In this document: one piece after another, positions 15,370 to 23,857 of the stretch
Numbering within the stretch: the stretch's first letter is position 1
Layout: every line of letters begins with the position of its first letter
NCBI GenBank assembly: GCA_023430685.1
Contig: JAEYZH010000032.1
Coordinates: 1-30,002, forward strand
From: Pseudomonadota bacterium
GTDB lineage: Bacteria > Pseudomonadota > Gammaproteobacteria > Xanthomonadales > Rhodanobacteraceae
Direction of reading: 5' to 3'
Length of the DNA: 30,002 nt
Notes under the pieces: model-generated
What the model saw: only the letters and a program-made list of their open reading frames with translations
The model's database searches: none
What the model was told of the DNA's origin: nothing
Translations under genes and position numbers: made by a program

Positions 15370-17079
15370 TCACTCGAATCCGTCCGTGAAGATCGCGTCG
15401 CCGCCGGTCACGACGAGCAGGTTCGCCGACATCGCAGGCAGCGCCGCGAGCGACAGCGTCGTGCCTGCGATCGGACCTGATGCGATCGCGTGCACGGGCT
15501 GGTTCGCATCGAAGCCGTACAGCGCCCAGGCACTGCCTGGCGCGGACGCGAACGTGAGCGAGACGTCCTGCGCCGTCGTGGTCTTGTTCGTCAGCAGCAC
15601 CATCGTGCGCGCACCCGAGCGGAACGCGTAGGCGCCTATGCGGTCCTGGTCTGCGCTCGACGCGGCGACGCTCTGGCCTTCGACGCGCGCGCCCGCGCCG
15701 TCGTAGTCGAGGAACAGCAGGAACGCGCGCTCGACGCGCGTGCCCTCGGCCGGCGCAATCCAGCGCGTCGCGATGTCGACGCCCTCGCGCGCGAAGATGC
15801 CGAACAGCTCCGCCTGTGCGACCGCGCCGCTCGCGGTGCCGTCGTTGCCCCAGTTGTACTCGGTGATCGCGAGTTTCGTTCCGGGGCAGTACTGGTCGAT
15901 CCACGCGCGCGCGCGCGGGATCAGGTTCGGCTTGTCGTAGTGGTACGGGCCGTCGCCGAGGTCGGAGATCCAGGACTCCGAGACCCATGCGTCGTCGTGC
16001 AGTTCCTTCAGCGAACGCAGGCGCCGCGCGGCGGTGTCGGGAGAATCGTCGTCGCTGAGCGCGACGTTCGCGCCCTGCGGGTAATAGTGGAGATCCAGCA
16101 CGTCGACGACGCGCGCACCGCCGGGCAGCGGGTTCGCGCAGACCTGCTGCAGGTACCACGCGACGAACGGCATGCCGCCGTGCGCCTGGCGGTCGGGGCC
16201 GTCGAGGCAGTTGTCCGCGGCCGATCCGAACAGGTCGCAATAGCCCCAGGTCACGGGGCCGTAGACGAGCGCGCCGGGATCCTGCTGCTTGATCATCGCG
16301 CCGTAGCCCGCAGCCTTGGTCCAGGCTTCGTCGAACGTCGGCGGCTGCGGATGCACGTCGCGATGGGTCGAGTTCCAGAGCATCATCTCGTTGTCGAGCG
16401 CGTAGTGGCGCACGCCGCCGTTCGCCGCGGCGCCATACGTCGCCTGCAGGTGCTCGATCCAGCCGCGCTGGAACGCGGGGTCGGCGGGGCTCGAGGTATC
16501 GGTCGGATCGTTGCCCGTGATGAGGCTGCCGTTCGGGCGGACGCCGTTGCCGGCGTCGGGGTCCCACGGATCGGTCGACTGCTGCGCGCCGTACTTGGCG
16601 ACCGAAAAGCCCGCGAAATACGGATGCTGCAGCGGGCTGTCCGCGCGCGGCACCCAGCCGATCGTCGGGATCGTCACGAGCGGAGCGGCGCCGGCGTCGA
16701 GCGCGGCGCCGATGAATGCATCGGCGGCATTGCCGATCGGCGGCACCTGGGTGCGGTCGCTCGCGCCCGGGATGTTCTCGTAGTACCAGTCGCCTGCGGT
16801 GCTGTGCACGTCGACGCGCCAGTTGTAGCGCGTGACCGAATTGCCGCCCCAGCGCAGCAGCGGGTAGCCGACTTCGGCATTGCGTTCGGCGTCTCCGAAC
16901 GCGACACCGAAGATCAGCGGGTTCAGCGGGCGCGCGCCGGCGCCGGCATCGACGGCCACCGCGATCGGTGCACCGCGCGTATCGGCGGTCGCCGGCGCCG
17001 TGGGGGCGAACGCGAGCACACTGCCGGCCAGAAGCGGCAGCGCCTTCAGCGCGATCGCATTCGGATGCATGCGGGTCAT
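15370..17079 (-). CDS. secreted glycoside hydrolase family 44 protein with IFTDGFE C-terminus
   Basis: 569 residues. The signal peptide spans about 1-32 (ALKALPLLAGSVLAFAPTAPATA). The catalytic domain follows the GH44 pattern: NPLIFGVAFGD (53-63), YPLLRWGGNSVTRYNW (72-87), the acid/base Glu231 in YALDNEMMLW, GPVTWGYCD, VLDLHYYPQG, and the nucleophile Glu407 in AITEYNWG. GH44 enzymes are endo-beta-1,4-glucanases/xyloglucanases, so an exported plant-polysaccharide hydrolase is likely. A beta-rich C-terminal domain follows, ending in the short tail IFTDGFE. ATG 17079 is chosen because GGAG lies 7 nt upstream; ATG 17070 is also in frame. Divergent from rlmM. Confidence 0.9.
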   Translation of the reverse strand: MTRMHPNAIALKALPLLAGSVLAFAPTAPATADTRGAPIAVAVDAGAGARPLNPLIFGVAFGDAERNAEVGYPLLRWGGNSVTRYNWRVDVHSTAGDWYYENIPGASDRTQVPPIGNAADAFIGAALDAGAAPLVTIPTIGWVPRADSPLQHPYFAGFSVAKYGAQQSTDPWDPDAGNGVRPNGSLITGNDPTDTSSPADPAFQRGWIEHLQATYGAAANGGVRHYALDNEMMLWNSTHRDVHPQPPTFDEAWTKAAGYGAMIKQQDPGALVYGPVTWGYCDLFGSAADNCLDGPDRQAHGGMPFVAWYLQQVCANPLPGGARVVDVLDLHYYPQGANVALSDDDSPDTAARRLRSLKELHDDAWVSESWISDLGDGPYHYDKPNLIPRARAWIDQYCPGTKLAITEYNWGNDGTASGAVAQAELFGIFAREGVDIATRWIAPAEGTRVERAFLLFLDYDGAGARVEGQSVAASSADQDRIGAYAFRSGARTMVLLTNKTTTAQDVSLTFASAPGSAWALYGFDANQPVHAIASGPIAGTTLSLAALPAMSANLLVVTGGDAIFTDGFE

Positions 17080-17219
17080 GGGTGCACTCCAGCAGGGATA
17101 CCGGCGATGCGGCCGGCCGCATGCATTGAACACGCAATCGGACGGCGTTTCCTTCGTCGCCGTCACACTCGCCGGATCGGCGCGCGGCAGGCATCATGCG
17201 CGATCCGCCCGGATCGCGT

Positions 17220-18266
17220 ATGCCGCCGACCACCCTGCCCAGCCTGCTCGCCTATTGTCGACCCGGATTCGAGGGTGAATGCGCGCAGGAGCTCGCGAGT
17301 CTCGACCTCGAGCACGGCGGCGCCGGCCATGCGCGCGCGCAGCGCGGCAGCGGCCATGTCGAGTTCGCGAGTCCCGCCGCGGATGCGTACGCCGATGCCT
17401 GGCGCGGCCTCGTGTTCGCGCGCCAGCTGCTGCGCGTGATCGGCCACGCGCGCGCACTGCCGCCGCGCGACCGGCTCTCGGTGCTGCTGCCGATGATCCA
17501 GGCCGATCCGCGACGCTGGTGCGACGCCTGGGTCGAGTCGCCCGACAGCGATGCCGCGCGCGAACTCGCGCCGCTCTGCCGCGGTCTCAACGCCGCGCTG
17601 ATCGCGGTGCTCAAGAAGCAGCGCATGATCGATCGCGCGTCGCCATGGCGGCTGCACCTGTGCATGACCGCGACCGACGCGGGTTTCGTCGCGGCCGCCC
17701 GCATCGACGCGAGCGCGCCCTGGCCGGGCGGCATTCCGCGCCTGAAATTCCCGCGCGAAGCGCCGAGCCGTTCGACCCTCAAGCTCGAGGAAGCGCTGCT
17801 GACCCTGCTCGACGACTCCGAACGCGAACGCTGGATGAAGCCGGGCATGCGCGCGGTCGACCTCGGCGCGTCGCCGGGCGGCTGGACCTGGCAACTCGTC
17901 GCGCGCTCGCTGCATGTCACCGCGGTCGACAATGGACCGATGGATGCGGGCCTGCTCGCCTCGGGTCTCGTCGACCACCTGCGCGCGGACGGTTTCCGCT
18001 ACCAGCCGCCGCGCCCGGTCGACTGGCTCGTCTGCGACATGGTCGAGCAGCCTCGCCGCGTCGCGCAGCGGATGGCCGAGTGGCTCGCGCAAGGCTGGTG
18101 CCGCCATGCGGTGTTCAACCTGAAGCTGCCGATGAAGAAGCGCTGGGACGAGGTGCAGGCCTGTTTCGCGTTGCTGCGCGAGGCCTGCGGCGAGCGGCTC
18201 GAACTGCGCGCGAAGCAGCTCTACCACGATCGCGAAGAGATCACGGTGTTCGCGCGGATGGGTTGA
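17220..18266 (+). CDS. rlmM: 23S rRNA (cytidine-2498-2'-O)-methyltransferase
   Basis: 348 residues. RlmM methylates the 2'-O of C2498 in 23S rRNA using SAM. The N-terminal THUMP-like domain starts CRPGFEGECAQELA, as in enterobacterial RlmM. The Rossmann methyltransferase domain has motif I VDLGASPGGWTWQL, then VTAVDNGPMD, WLVCDMVEQP, FNLKLPMKKRW and YHDREEITVF, which supply the K-D-K-E catalytic set. ATG 17220 is preferred because it puts the CRPGFE motif at the usual distance from the start; an in-frame ATG at 17196 would add eight residues. Neither has a strong ribosome binding site. RlmM occurs mainly in gammaproteobacteria, which supports the taxonomic reading. Confidence 0.93.
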   Translation: MPPTTLPSLLAYCRPGFEGECAQELASLDLEHGGAGHARAQRGSGHVEFASPAADAYADAWRGLVFARQLLRVIGHARALPPRDRLSVLLPMIQADPRRWCDAWVESPDSDAARELAPLCRGLNAALIAVLKKQRMIDRASPWRLHLCMTATDAGFVAAARIDASAPWPGGIPRLKFPREAPSRSTLKLEEALLTLLDDSERERWMKPGMRAVDLGASPGGWTWQLVARSLHVTAVDNGPMDAGLLASGLVDHLRADGFRYQPPRPVDWLVCDMVEQPRRVAQRMAEWLAQGWCRHAVFNLKLPMKKRWDEVQACFALLREACGERLELRAKQLYHDREEITVFARMG

Positions 18267-18281
18267 CGGTCGCGCTTCCCC

Positions 18282-18372
18282 GTAGGAGCCCACCCTGTGG
18301 GCGATCCGCGCAGGAAATCGGTGGTTCGCGCAGATGCCGGATCCCGCGATCGCGCACAGGGTGCGCTCCTAC
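18282..18372. repeat. REP/inverted-REP pair of a third type (family C)
   Basis: GTAGGAGC-CCAC-CCT-GTGGGCGATC starts at 18282. Its partner in reverse orientation ends at 18372 with GCTCCTAC and reads, on the minus strand, GTAGGAGC-GCAC-CCT-GTGCGCGATC. The stem bases change in a paired way (CCCAC/GTGGG against CGCAC/GTGCG) around a constant CCT loop. The type is common between genes of xanthomonads and pseudomonads. It lies between rlmM and the TVP38-like gene, with ~40 bp between the halves. The rest of the 225-bp gap contains a -10-like TATGCT (18434-18439) and no gene. Confidence 0.85.
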
Positions 18373-18433
18373 GCGCCGCGCGCCGGGGTTTCGCGGGAGG
18401 CCACCCCGCAGCGGACCTCGGGGTCGGATGCTC

Positions 18434-18439
18434 TATGCT
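18434..18439 (+). promoter_or_regulatory. -10-like TATGCT before the TVP38-like gene
   Basis: TATGCT lies 52 bp before the start codon and after the REP pair, so transcription can begin downstream of the repeat. No clear -35. Confidence 0.35.
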
Positions 18440-18491
18440 TGCCCACCGCTTCGAAGAGCCGGCGCTGCGAACTCGGCGTCCGTGGACCCCG

Positions 18492-19190
18492 ATGAACCGT
18501 TTGCGCGCCTTCCTGCCGCTGCTGGCCCTGTTCGCGATCGGCGCGGCGCTGTACGCCTCCGGCATGCTCGACCGCTTCGACCCGCACAACCTCGTGCAGG
18601 ACGAGGCGTTGCTGCGTTCCGGCCTCGCCCATCATCCCTGGCTCGGCCCGTTCGTGCTGGTCGGCGTGCTCGCGCTCGTGATCGCGACCGGCGTGCCGGG
18701 TGGCATCCTCGTCGTGTTCGCGGGTGGCATGCTGTTCGGTACCGTGCTCGGCACGATCCTCTCGACGATCGGTGCCTTGATCGGCGCGACCGCGCTCTAC
18801 TACGCGAGCCGCATCGCGTTCGACAGTGGCACGCGCGCGGCGCCCGCACTGGCCGGACGCCTGCGCGCGGGCTACCTCGCGCATCCGTTTTCCTACACGC
18901 TGCTGCTGCGCCTGGTGCCCTTCTTCCCGTTCGGGGCGGTCAGCGTCGCGCTCGCCTGGCTGCGCTGCCCGTTGTGGATCTTCCTGAGCGCGAGCGCGCT
19001 CGGCGGCAGCGTGATGATCGCGTTCGAGAGCGCGCTCGGCGCCGGCCTCATCGAGTCGATCGCGCGCGAAGGCCGGGTCTCCGTCGACGTGTTCGCGCAT
19101 CGCTCCGTCTACCTGCCGCTGCTCGGGATGGCGCTGGTCGCGCTGCTGCCGGTCCTGGCCGGGCGGCTGCGCGGAAAGACCGGGAGCTGA
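18492..19190 (+). CDS. TVP38/TMEM64 (DedA-like, SNARE-associated) membrane protein
   Basis: 232 residues. An N-terminal helix (FLPLLALFAIGAALYASG) is followed by the VTT-type domain: LVIATGVPGGILVVFAGGMLFGTVLGTILSTIGALIGATALYY is the re-entrant-helix signature, and LLLRLVPFFPFGAVSVALA is the second conserved block with its Arg and Pro-Phe motif. Members act in lipid scrambling or undecaprenyl/phospholipid translocation in the inner membrane. The Gly-rich G-x-x-x-G-x-x-x-G and FGAV patterns are intact. ATG 18492 has an upstream open frame reaching 18297 that overlaps the REP pair and is not plausible. Upstream of the glucan synthase gene by 100 bp. Confidence 0.88.
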   Translation: MNRLRAFLPLLALFAIGAALYASGMLDRFDPHNLVQDEALLRSGLAHHPWLGPFVLVGVLALVIATGVPGGILVVFAGGMLFGTVLGTILSTIGALIGATALYYASRIAFDSGTRAAPALAGRLRAGYLAHPFSYTLLLRLVPFFPFGAVSVALAWLRCPLWIFLSASALGGSVMIAFESALGAGLIESIAREGRVSVDVFAHRSVYLPLLGMALVALLPVLAGRLRGKTGS

Positions 19191-19242
19191 GGGCCGCGGC
19201 CCGGAAGCGGGCCGAGCGATTCCCGCCATCGGGGGCTTCCGT

Positions 19243-19248
19243 TATCCT
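19243..19248 (+). promoter_or_regulatory. -10-like TATCCT before the glucan synthase gene
   Basis: TATCCT with TTCCCG (19220-19225) 17 bp upstream as a poor -35. Transcription would begin near 19255, which makes TTG 19258 nearly leaderless and leaves a short leader for TTG 19291. Confidence 0.35.
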
Positions 19249-19290
19249 GCCGAAGGTTTGCGCCGCGCTTCCGCCTTCGACGAGACCCCC

Positions 19291-21888
19291 TTGAACGCCG
19301 TCCAGACACCCGTCGTGCGCAAGTCCTTCTGGCGCGCACTTGCGCTGACCCTGCTCGTCGCATTGCTGAACGTCGGACTCTGGGCCTGGCTCAACCGGCC
19401 GGTACAGTTCGCGGACTGGCGCGGCGAGATCGCGGGCCTCGCGTTCAACCCTTCGCAGCGCTACCAGGATCCGACCAAGCTGATCTTCCCGAGCGAGGCA
19501 GAGCTCGACGGCGACGTCCGCCTGCTGTCGCAGTACACCAAGCGCCTGCGCACGTACTCGTCGGCCGAGAACCCGCAGATCCCGCGCATCGCGAAGTTCT
19601 ACGGCGTGCGCCTGATGGCCGGCGCATGGATCGAGGGACGCTCCGAACGCAACGAACGCGAACTCGCGGCGTTGATCGCGCTCGCGCGCAAGTACGACAA
19701 CATCGACCGCGCGATCGTCGGCAACGAGGTGATCCTGCGCGGCGACATCGGCATCCGCGCGCTGATCGGCTACATCGACCGCGCGCGCGCGCAGCTCGAC
19801 ATCCCGGTCTCGACCGCCGAACCGCTCGACACCTGGCAGCGCTACCCGGAACTGGCCGACCACGTCGACTTCATCACCGTGCACATCCTGCCGTACTGGG
19901 AATACATCGACCGCAAGGACGCGATCGGCTTCGTGCTCGGCCAGTACCGCGAACTGCAGCGCCTGTTCCCGGGCAAGCCGATCGTGATCGGCGAGGTCGG
20001 CTGGCCTTCCAACGGCGACCGCCGGCGCTACGCCAAGCCCTCGCTCGCGAACGAGGCGCACTTCCTGCGCGAGTGGTTCAACGTCGCCGACGGGCAGGAC
20101 CTGGACTACTACATCATGGAGGCGATCGACCAGCCGTGGAAGGAAGGGATCGGCGGGCGCGTCGAAGCCTACTGGGGCATCCTCAACGCGAACCGCCAGC
20201 CGAAATTCTCCTTCACGGGCACCGTGGTCGAGGATCCGATCTGGCCGTGGAAGGCCGGCGTCGCCTCGCTGATCGCGCTGCTGCCGATGTTCTGGTTCGC
20301 GCGGCATTTCATCCGCTTCCGCGCGATGGGCCTCGCGTTCTTCCTCGCGCTGATCCAGCTGTCGGCCTCGATCCTGGTCTGGATGGCGACCCTGCCCTAC
20401 GACTTCTACCTCGACCCGCTCGACTGGGCGATGCTCGCGCTGCTGTTCCCGGCGCAGCTCGCGATCATCCTGATCCTGCTGATCAACGCATTCGAGTTCA
20501 CCGAAGTGCTGTGGCGGCCGCGCTGGCTGCGCGAATTCAGGCCGCTCGCGCCCGACGCGGTGGATACCGCCGCGCAGCCGTTCGTGTCGATCCACCTCGC
20601 CTGCTACAACGAGCCGCCCGAGATGGTCATCCTCACGCTCGACTCGCTCGCGGCGCTCGACTACGAGAACTACGAAGTGATCGTGCTCGACAACAACACC
20701 AAGCGCGAGGAGATCTGGCGCCCGGTCGAAGCGCATTGCGCGAAGCTCGGCGCGAAGTTCCGCTTCTACCACCTCGAGCCCTGGCCCGGGTTCAAGGCCG
20801 GCGCGCTCAACTACGGGCTCGAGGTCACCGATCCGCGCGCCGAAGTCGTCGCGGTCGTCGACGCCGACTACGAGGTGCGCAGCGACTGGCTGCGCGCGCT
20901 GACCGGCTACTTCTCCGATCCCAGGGTCGCGGTCGTGCAGTGCCCGCAGGCGCATCGCGAGTGGGAGCACAACGCGTTCCGGCGCATGACGAACTGGGAG
21001 TACGACGGCTTCTTCCGCATCGGCATGCACCATCGCAACGAACGCAACGCGATCATCCAGCACGGCACCATGACGATGGTGCGCAAGCATGCGCTGGCCG
21101 ACACGGGCGCGTGGTCGGAATGGACGATCTGCGAGGACGCCGAACTCGGGCTGCGCCTGATGAAGGCCGGCTACGACCTCGTCTACGTCGACGAGCTCAT
21201 GGGCAAGGGGCTGACGCCGGCGGACTTCAAGGCCTACAAGTCCCAGCGCTACCGCTGGGCATTCGGCGCGATGCAGATCATGAAGGCGCGCTGGCACTGG
21301 ATGGTGTCGAAGGATTCGGGCCTCACGCGCGGCCAGCGCTTCCACTTCCTGACCGGCTGGTTCTCGTGGTTCGGCGACGCCCTGCACCTGGTGTTCACGC
21401 TGATGGCGATGCTGTGGACGCTCGGGATGGTGCTCGCGCCGCAGTACTTCACGCTGCCGATGTACCTGTTCCTCGTGCCTCTGATCGGCTTCTTCCTGTT
21501 CAAGGCCGCGTTCGGGATCATCCTCTACCGCGTGCGCGTGCCGTGCTCGTGGAAAGACACGATCGCGGCCTCGGTCGCGAGCATGGGCCTCTCGCATGCG
21601 ATCGCGCGCGGGATCTTCGAGGGGCTCTGGCGCAAGAAGGGCGAGTTCGTGCGCACCGCCAAGAGCCGGCGCATCGGCGCCAAGCCGAATCCGTTCACGT
21701 CGGTCAGCGAGGAACTGCTGCTGTTCCTCGCACTCGTCGCCTGCGTCGTCGGCATGGTCAATTCGACCGGCGTGAACTACATCGAGGGCCGCCTGTGGAT
21801 CGCGATCCTCGCCGCGCAGGCGATTCCGTACGCGTCCGCGCTGATCGGCGCGTGGGTCGCGCACCGATCCGGCGATGCAGTCGGCTGA
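19291..21888 (+). CDS. bifunctional GH17-like/GT2 beta-glucan synthase (NdvB-like)
   Basis: 865 residues. After one N-terminal helix comes a GH17-like domain with acid/base Glu146 in IVGNEVIL and nucleophile Glu235 in VIGEVGWPSNG. Four membrane helices follow at ~320-400. A GT2 glycosyltransferase domain then has SIHLACYNEP, DxD in VVDADY (Asp524, Asp526), CEDAELGLRLM and the QxxRW motif in KSQRYRWAFG, with C-terminal helices. The architecture matches Pseudomonas NdvB-type proteins that make beta-1,3-linked cyclic or branched glucans, the GH17 part acting as a transglycosylase. No ATG exists near the N-terminus. TTG 19291 is preferred, with GACGAG upstream; TTG 19258 would add 11 residues. 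Confidence 0.9.
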   Translation: MNAVQTPVVRKSFWRALALTLLVALLNVGLWAWLNRPVQFADWRGEIAGLAFNPSQRYQDPTKLIFPSEAELDGDVRLLSQYTKRLRTYSSAENPQIPRIAKFYGVRLMAGAWIEGRSERNERELAALIALARKYDNIDRAIVGNEVILRGDIGIRALIGYIDRARAQLDIPVSTAEPLDTWQRYPELADHVDFITVHILPYWEYIDRKDAIGFVLGQYRELQRLFPGKPIVIGEVGWPSNGDRRRYAKPSLANEAHFLREWFNVADGQDLDYYIMEAIDQPWKEGIGGRVEAYWGILNANRQPKFSFTGTVVEDPIWPWKAGVASLIALLPMFWFARHFIRFRAMGLAFFLALIQLSASILVWMATLPYDFYLDPLDWAMLALLFPAQLAIILILLINAFEFTEVLWRPRWLREFRPLAPDAVDTAAQPFVSIHLACYNEPPEMVILTLDSLAALDYENYEVIVLDNNTKREEIWRPVEAHCAKLGAKFRFYHLEPWPGFKAGALNYGLEVTDPRAEVVAVVDADYEVRSDWLRALTGYFSDPRVAVVQCPQAHREWEHNAFRRMTNWEYDGFFRIGMHHRNERNAIIQHGTMTMVRKHALADTGAWSEWTICEDAELGLRLMKAGYDLVYVDELMGKGLTPADFKAYKSQRYRWAFGAMQIMKARWHWMVSKDSGLTRGQRFHFLTGWFSWFGDALHLVFTLMAMLWTLGMVLAPQYFTLPMYLFLVPLIGFFLFKAAFGIILYRVRVPCSWKDTIAASVASMGLSHAIARGIFEGLWRKKGEFVRTAKSRRIGAKPNPFTSVSEELLLFLALVACVVGMVNSTGVNYIEGRLWIAILAAQAIPYASALIGAWVAHRSGDAVG

Positions 21889-21891
21889 GGC

Positions 21892-21962
21892 AGGCACGCG
21901 GGCCCGGCACCGGCGCACGCCGCGAGGCTCCTGCGCCGGACGGGCGCAAGGGCAGCGTGCCT
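21892..21962. terminator. nested stem-loops, bidirectional terminator candidate
   Basis: Outer arms AGGCACGC (21892-21899) and GCGTGCCT (21955-21962) enclose inner arms CCGGCGCA (21910-21917) and TGCGCCGG (21932-21939) with a 14-nt loop. It lies just between two convergent stop codons. There is no T-tract on either strand. Confidence 0.45.
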
Positions 21963-21984
21963 TGCGGCGCTCCGGCAGGAACGT

Positions 21985-23115
21985 CTAGCTGCGGTTGAAG
22001 GTCTTGCGCAGCTTGCCGAGCAGCGAGGACTTCTCCGGCGGCGCGCCGTCGTCGCGCCGCGTGCGCGGCTGCCATTCGATGAGACCGATCGCGTCGCAGG
22101 CATTGACGAAGTCGAAAACGTCGGCCATCGCGGCTTCCGCCGCCGCCGCGATCTCGTGCAGCCGCAACGGCGTCAGCAAGGCGGAGCCGATGCGGAAGTA
22201 GCGGTTGAGGTCCTTGTCGATCTCGACCCACTGCTTGAGCCGGTAGGTGCCGCCTGGATCGAGGTGGCGCGCGAGCTGGCCGCCCGAGCCGAGCAGCACG
22301 TCGAGCCAGAGCAGGCGCGAGTACCCATGCGATTCCTGCGACTCGCGCGCCTCGGCCAGTTCGGTATTGGTCAGCGGCTCCCAGTCGCAGCGACGCCAGC
22401 GCGCGCGGCAGTACGGCGCGAGCGCGGCGAGGTTGCACGGCGCATGCGCGACGCGGTTCTTCGGATCCAGGATCAGCGCAGGCGATCCCGGCAGCGCGTA
22501 GCGCACCGGCGCCTTGAGCAGGTCGCCTTCGAGGAACTCGCGCAAGCCACGCGGCGCGGTGTCTTCGAGCATCTCTTCGCGCGTCGCGTAGCGGCGCTGG
22601 GGCGATTCGGCCTCTACGCGCCCGACGGCGGCCTTATCGCGCAACTCGTGCGGCGTCGGACGCAGCGCCTCGTCGAGACCCGCGGCCGCGGCCGATCCGC
22701 CGTCCGGGTCGCTTCGCGAAGCGTCGCGCTCCGCAGCCTCGACATCGCCGAGGTCGCGCACGTAGAAGTCGTCGTCGTGTGGCGCAATCGCGGTGTCGCG
22801 CGCGGCCGCGGCACCCGCGGCATTCAGCACGCCGACGACGTCCGCGCGGCGCAATGGCCGCGGCAGCACGAGTTCCGCGTCGGCGACCGGCTCGTCGGAG
22901 AACACCGCGCAGCGCACGCCCGCGCCGAGCGCGCGCGTGCGCGCCATCTGGCCGCCGAACGAGCGCGCATCGACGACCAGGAGGTCCGCGCCATTCTCGT
23001 CGCCCCAGCGCCACTCGTGCTCGAGCTCGCGTGCGCAGCTGCGCACGAGCAGCCGCAGGTGCGCGGCCTCTTCGTCGGGGACGCCGACCACGGCAATGGT
23101 CCTGGTGCGGCTCAC
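21985..23115 (-). CDS. hypothetical protein with degenerate receiver-like N-terminus
   Basis: 376 residues, family not recognised. Residues 5-105 look like a CheY-type fold: RTIAVVGVPDEEAAHLRLL as strand 1/helix 1, ADLLVVDARS as strand 3 ending in Asp at the phospho-acceptor position, VRCAVFSDEP as strand 4, and PRPLRRADVV where CheY has K-P-L. The acidic pair and the conserved Lys are absent, so phosphorylation is unlikely. A charged linker (~110-185) leads to a helical C-terminal half with RRCDWEPLTNTELAEARES, LLWLDVLLGSGGQLARHL and a final FDFVNACDAIGLIEW resembling helical tails of signalling proteins. It is cytoplasmic and alone between the convergent glucan synthase and the SET gene. 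Confidence 0.7.
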   Translation of the reverse strand: MSRTRTIAVVGVPDEEAAHLRLLVRSCARELEHEWRWGDENGADLLVVDARSFGGQMARTRALGAGVRCAVFSDEPVADAELVLPRPLRRADVVGVLNAAGAAAARDTAIAPHDDDFYVRDLGDVEAAERDASRSDPDGGSAAAAGLDEALRPTPHELRDKAAVGRVEAESPQRRYATREEMLEDTAPRGLREFLEGDLLKAPVRYALPGSPALILDPKNRVAHAPCNLAALAPYCRARWRRCDWEPLTNTELAEARESQESHGYSRLLWLDVLLGSGGQLARHLDPGGTYRLKQWVEIDKDLNRYFRIGSALLTPLRLHEIAAAAEAAMADVFDFVNACDAIGLIEWQPRTRRDDGAPPEKSSLLGKLRKTFNRS

Positions 23116-23207
23116 GGCGCTCGCGGCTCCCTGGTGTGCGGTTCCCGCATCCTACGTGCCGCGTCGCCATGCAGGCAATCGCAGCGCTCCGCGCATGTGC
23201 GCGGCAT

Positions 23208-23720
23208 TCAGGAACGGCGCTTCGCCACCTTCGCGGCGACCTTCGCGGCCGGCTTGCGCTTGGGCTTGAGCAAGGTGCCGGTGCAGTTGCGCGCACCGCA
23301 ACGGCAGGCCCAGATCGCCTTGAGTCGCGGCGTGAGGCGCTCGTCGAGCACGATGCCGTAGTCGTAGGTGAGTTCCTCGCCGGCCTTGAGCGGACGCAGC
23401 GTCTCGATCAGCACGCGGTCCTTGCGCGGATCGCCGTCGGGATCTTCCTCGAGCAGCGCGCGGCAATTGGGCTTGCAGCTGTGGTTGATCCAGCGCGCGA
23501 TGTTGCCTTCGCTGTTGGCATCGAGCACGTACTTGTCGTTGAGCGTGAACAGGAACGTGTGGCCGGTCTCGCTGGTGTTCGCGTAGAGACGGTCGGCCTG
23601 TGCATGGGTCAGGCGCTTGCCGCGGTATTCGATGAGTTCGGTTGCGCGGGGGATGTCGACGAGGGCGAAGACGCCGTTGCCGTGGATCGGCGAGCGGCGG
23701 GCGGCGATGCGTCTGGCCAT
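23208..23720 (-). CDS. SET-domain protein-lysine methyltransferase
   Basis: 170 residues. The SET domain begins RRSPIHGNGVFA (9-19), with EYRGKRLT, the cofactor/substrate motif RWINHSCKPNC (76-86) and the catalytic-tyrosine block GEELTYDYG (114-122). A post-SET zinc motif C-x-C-x4-C-x-G is at 139-148. The last ~20 residues (LKPKRKPAAKVAAKVAKRRS) are a Lys/Arg/Ala tail like the histone-H1-like tails of bacterial nucleoid proteins. This suggests binding to nucleic acid, or the protein's own tail as a substrate (inference). Start ATG 23720 matches the usual SET N-terminus; in-frame ATGs at 23753 and 23768 would add an unrelated extension. Divergent from the RNase T2 gene. Confidence 0.88.
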   Translation of the reverse strand: MARRIAARRSPIHGNGVFALVDIPRATELIEYRGKRLTHAQADRLYANTSETGHTFLFTLNDKYVLDANSEGNIARWINHSCKPNCRALLEEDPDGDPRKDRVLIETLRPLKAGEELTYDYGIVLDERLTPRLKAIWACRCGARNCTGTLLKPKRKPAAKVAAKVAKRRS

Positions 23721-23857
23721 GGAAGTCCGGGAGTGGGCGAACGGATCGAGCATGATAACGCGTTCCACGCCCGCCTCCGGATGCCTGCGCAGCTCCGTCT
23801 GGACATCGCGCCCGCGGTATGGAATAGATCGGCCCCCTTCCCGTCGCCCGTGCCCGC

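Noticed and set aside
19048..21918. 956-residue minus-strand frame
   Set aside because: Antisense to the GH17-GT2 gene, whose motifs are unambiguous.
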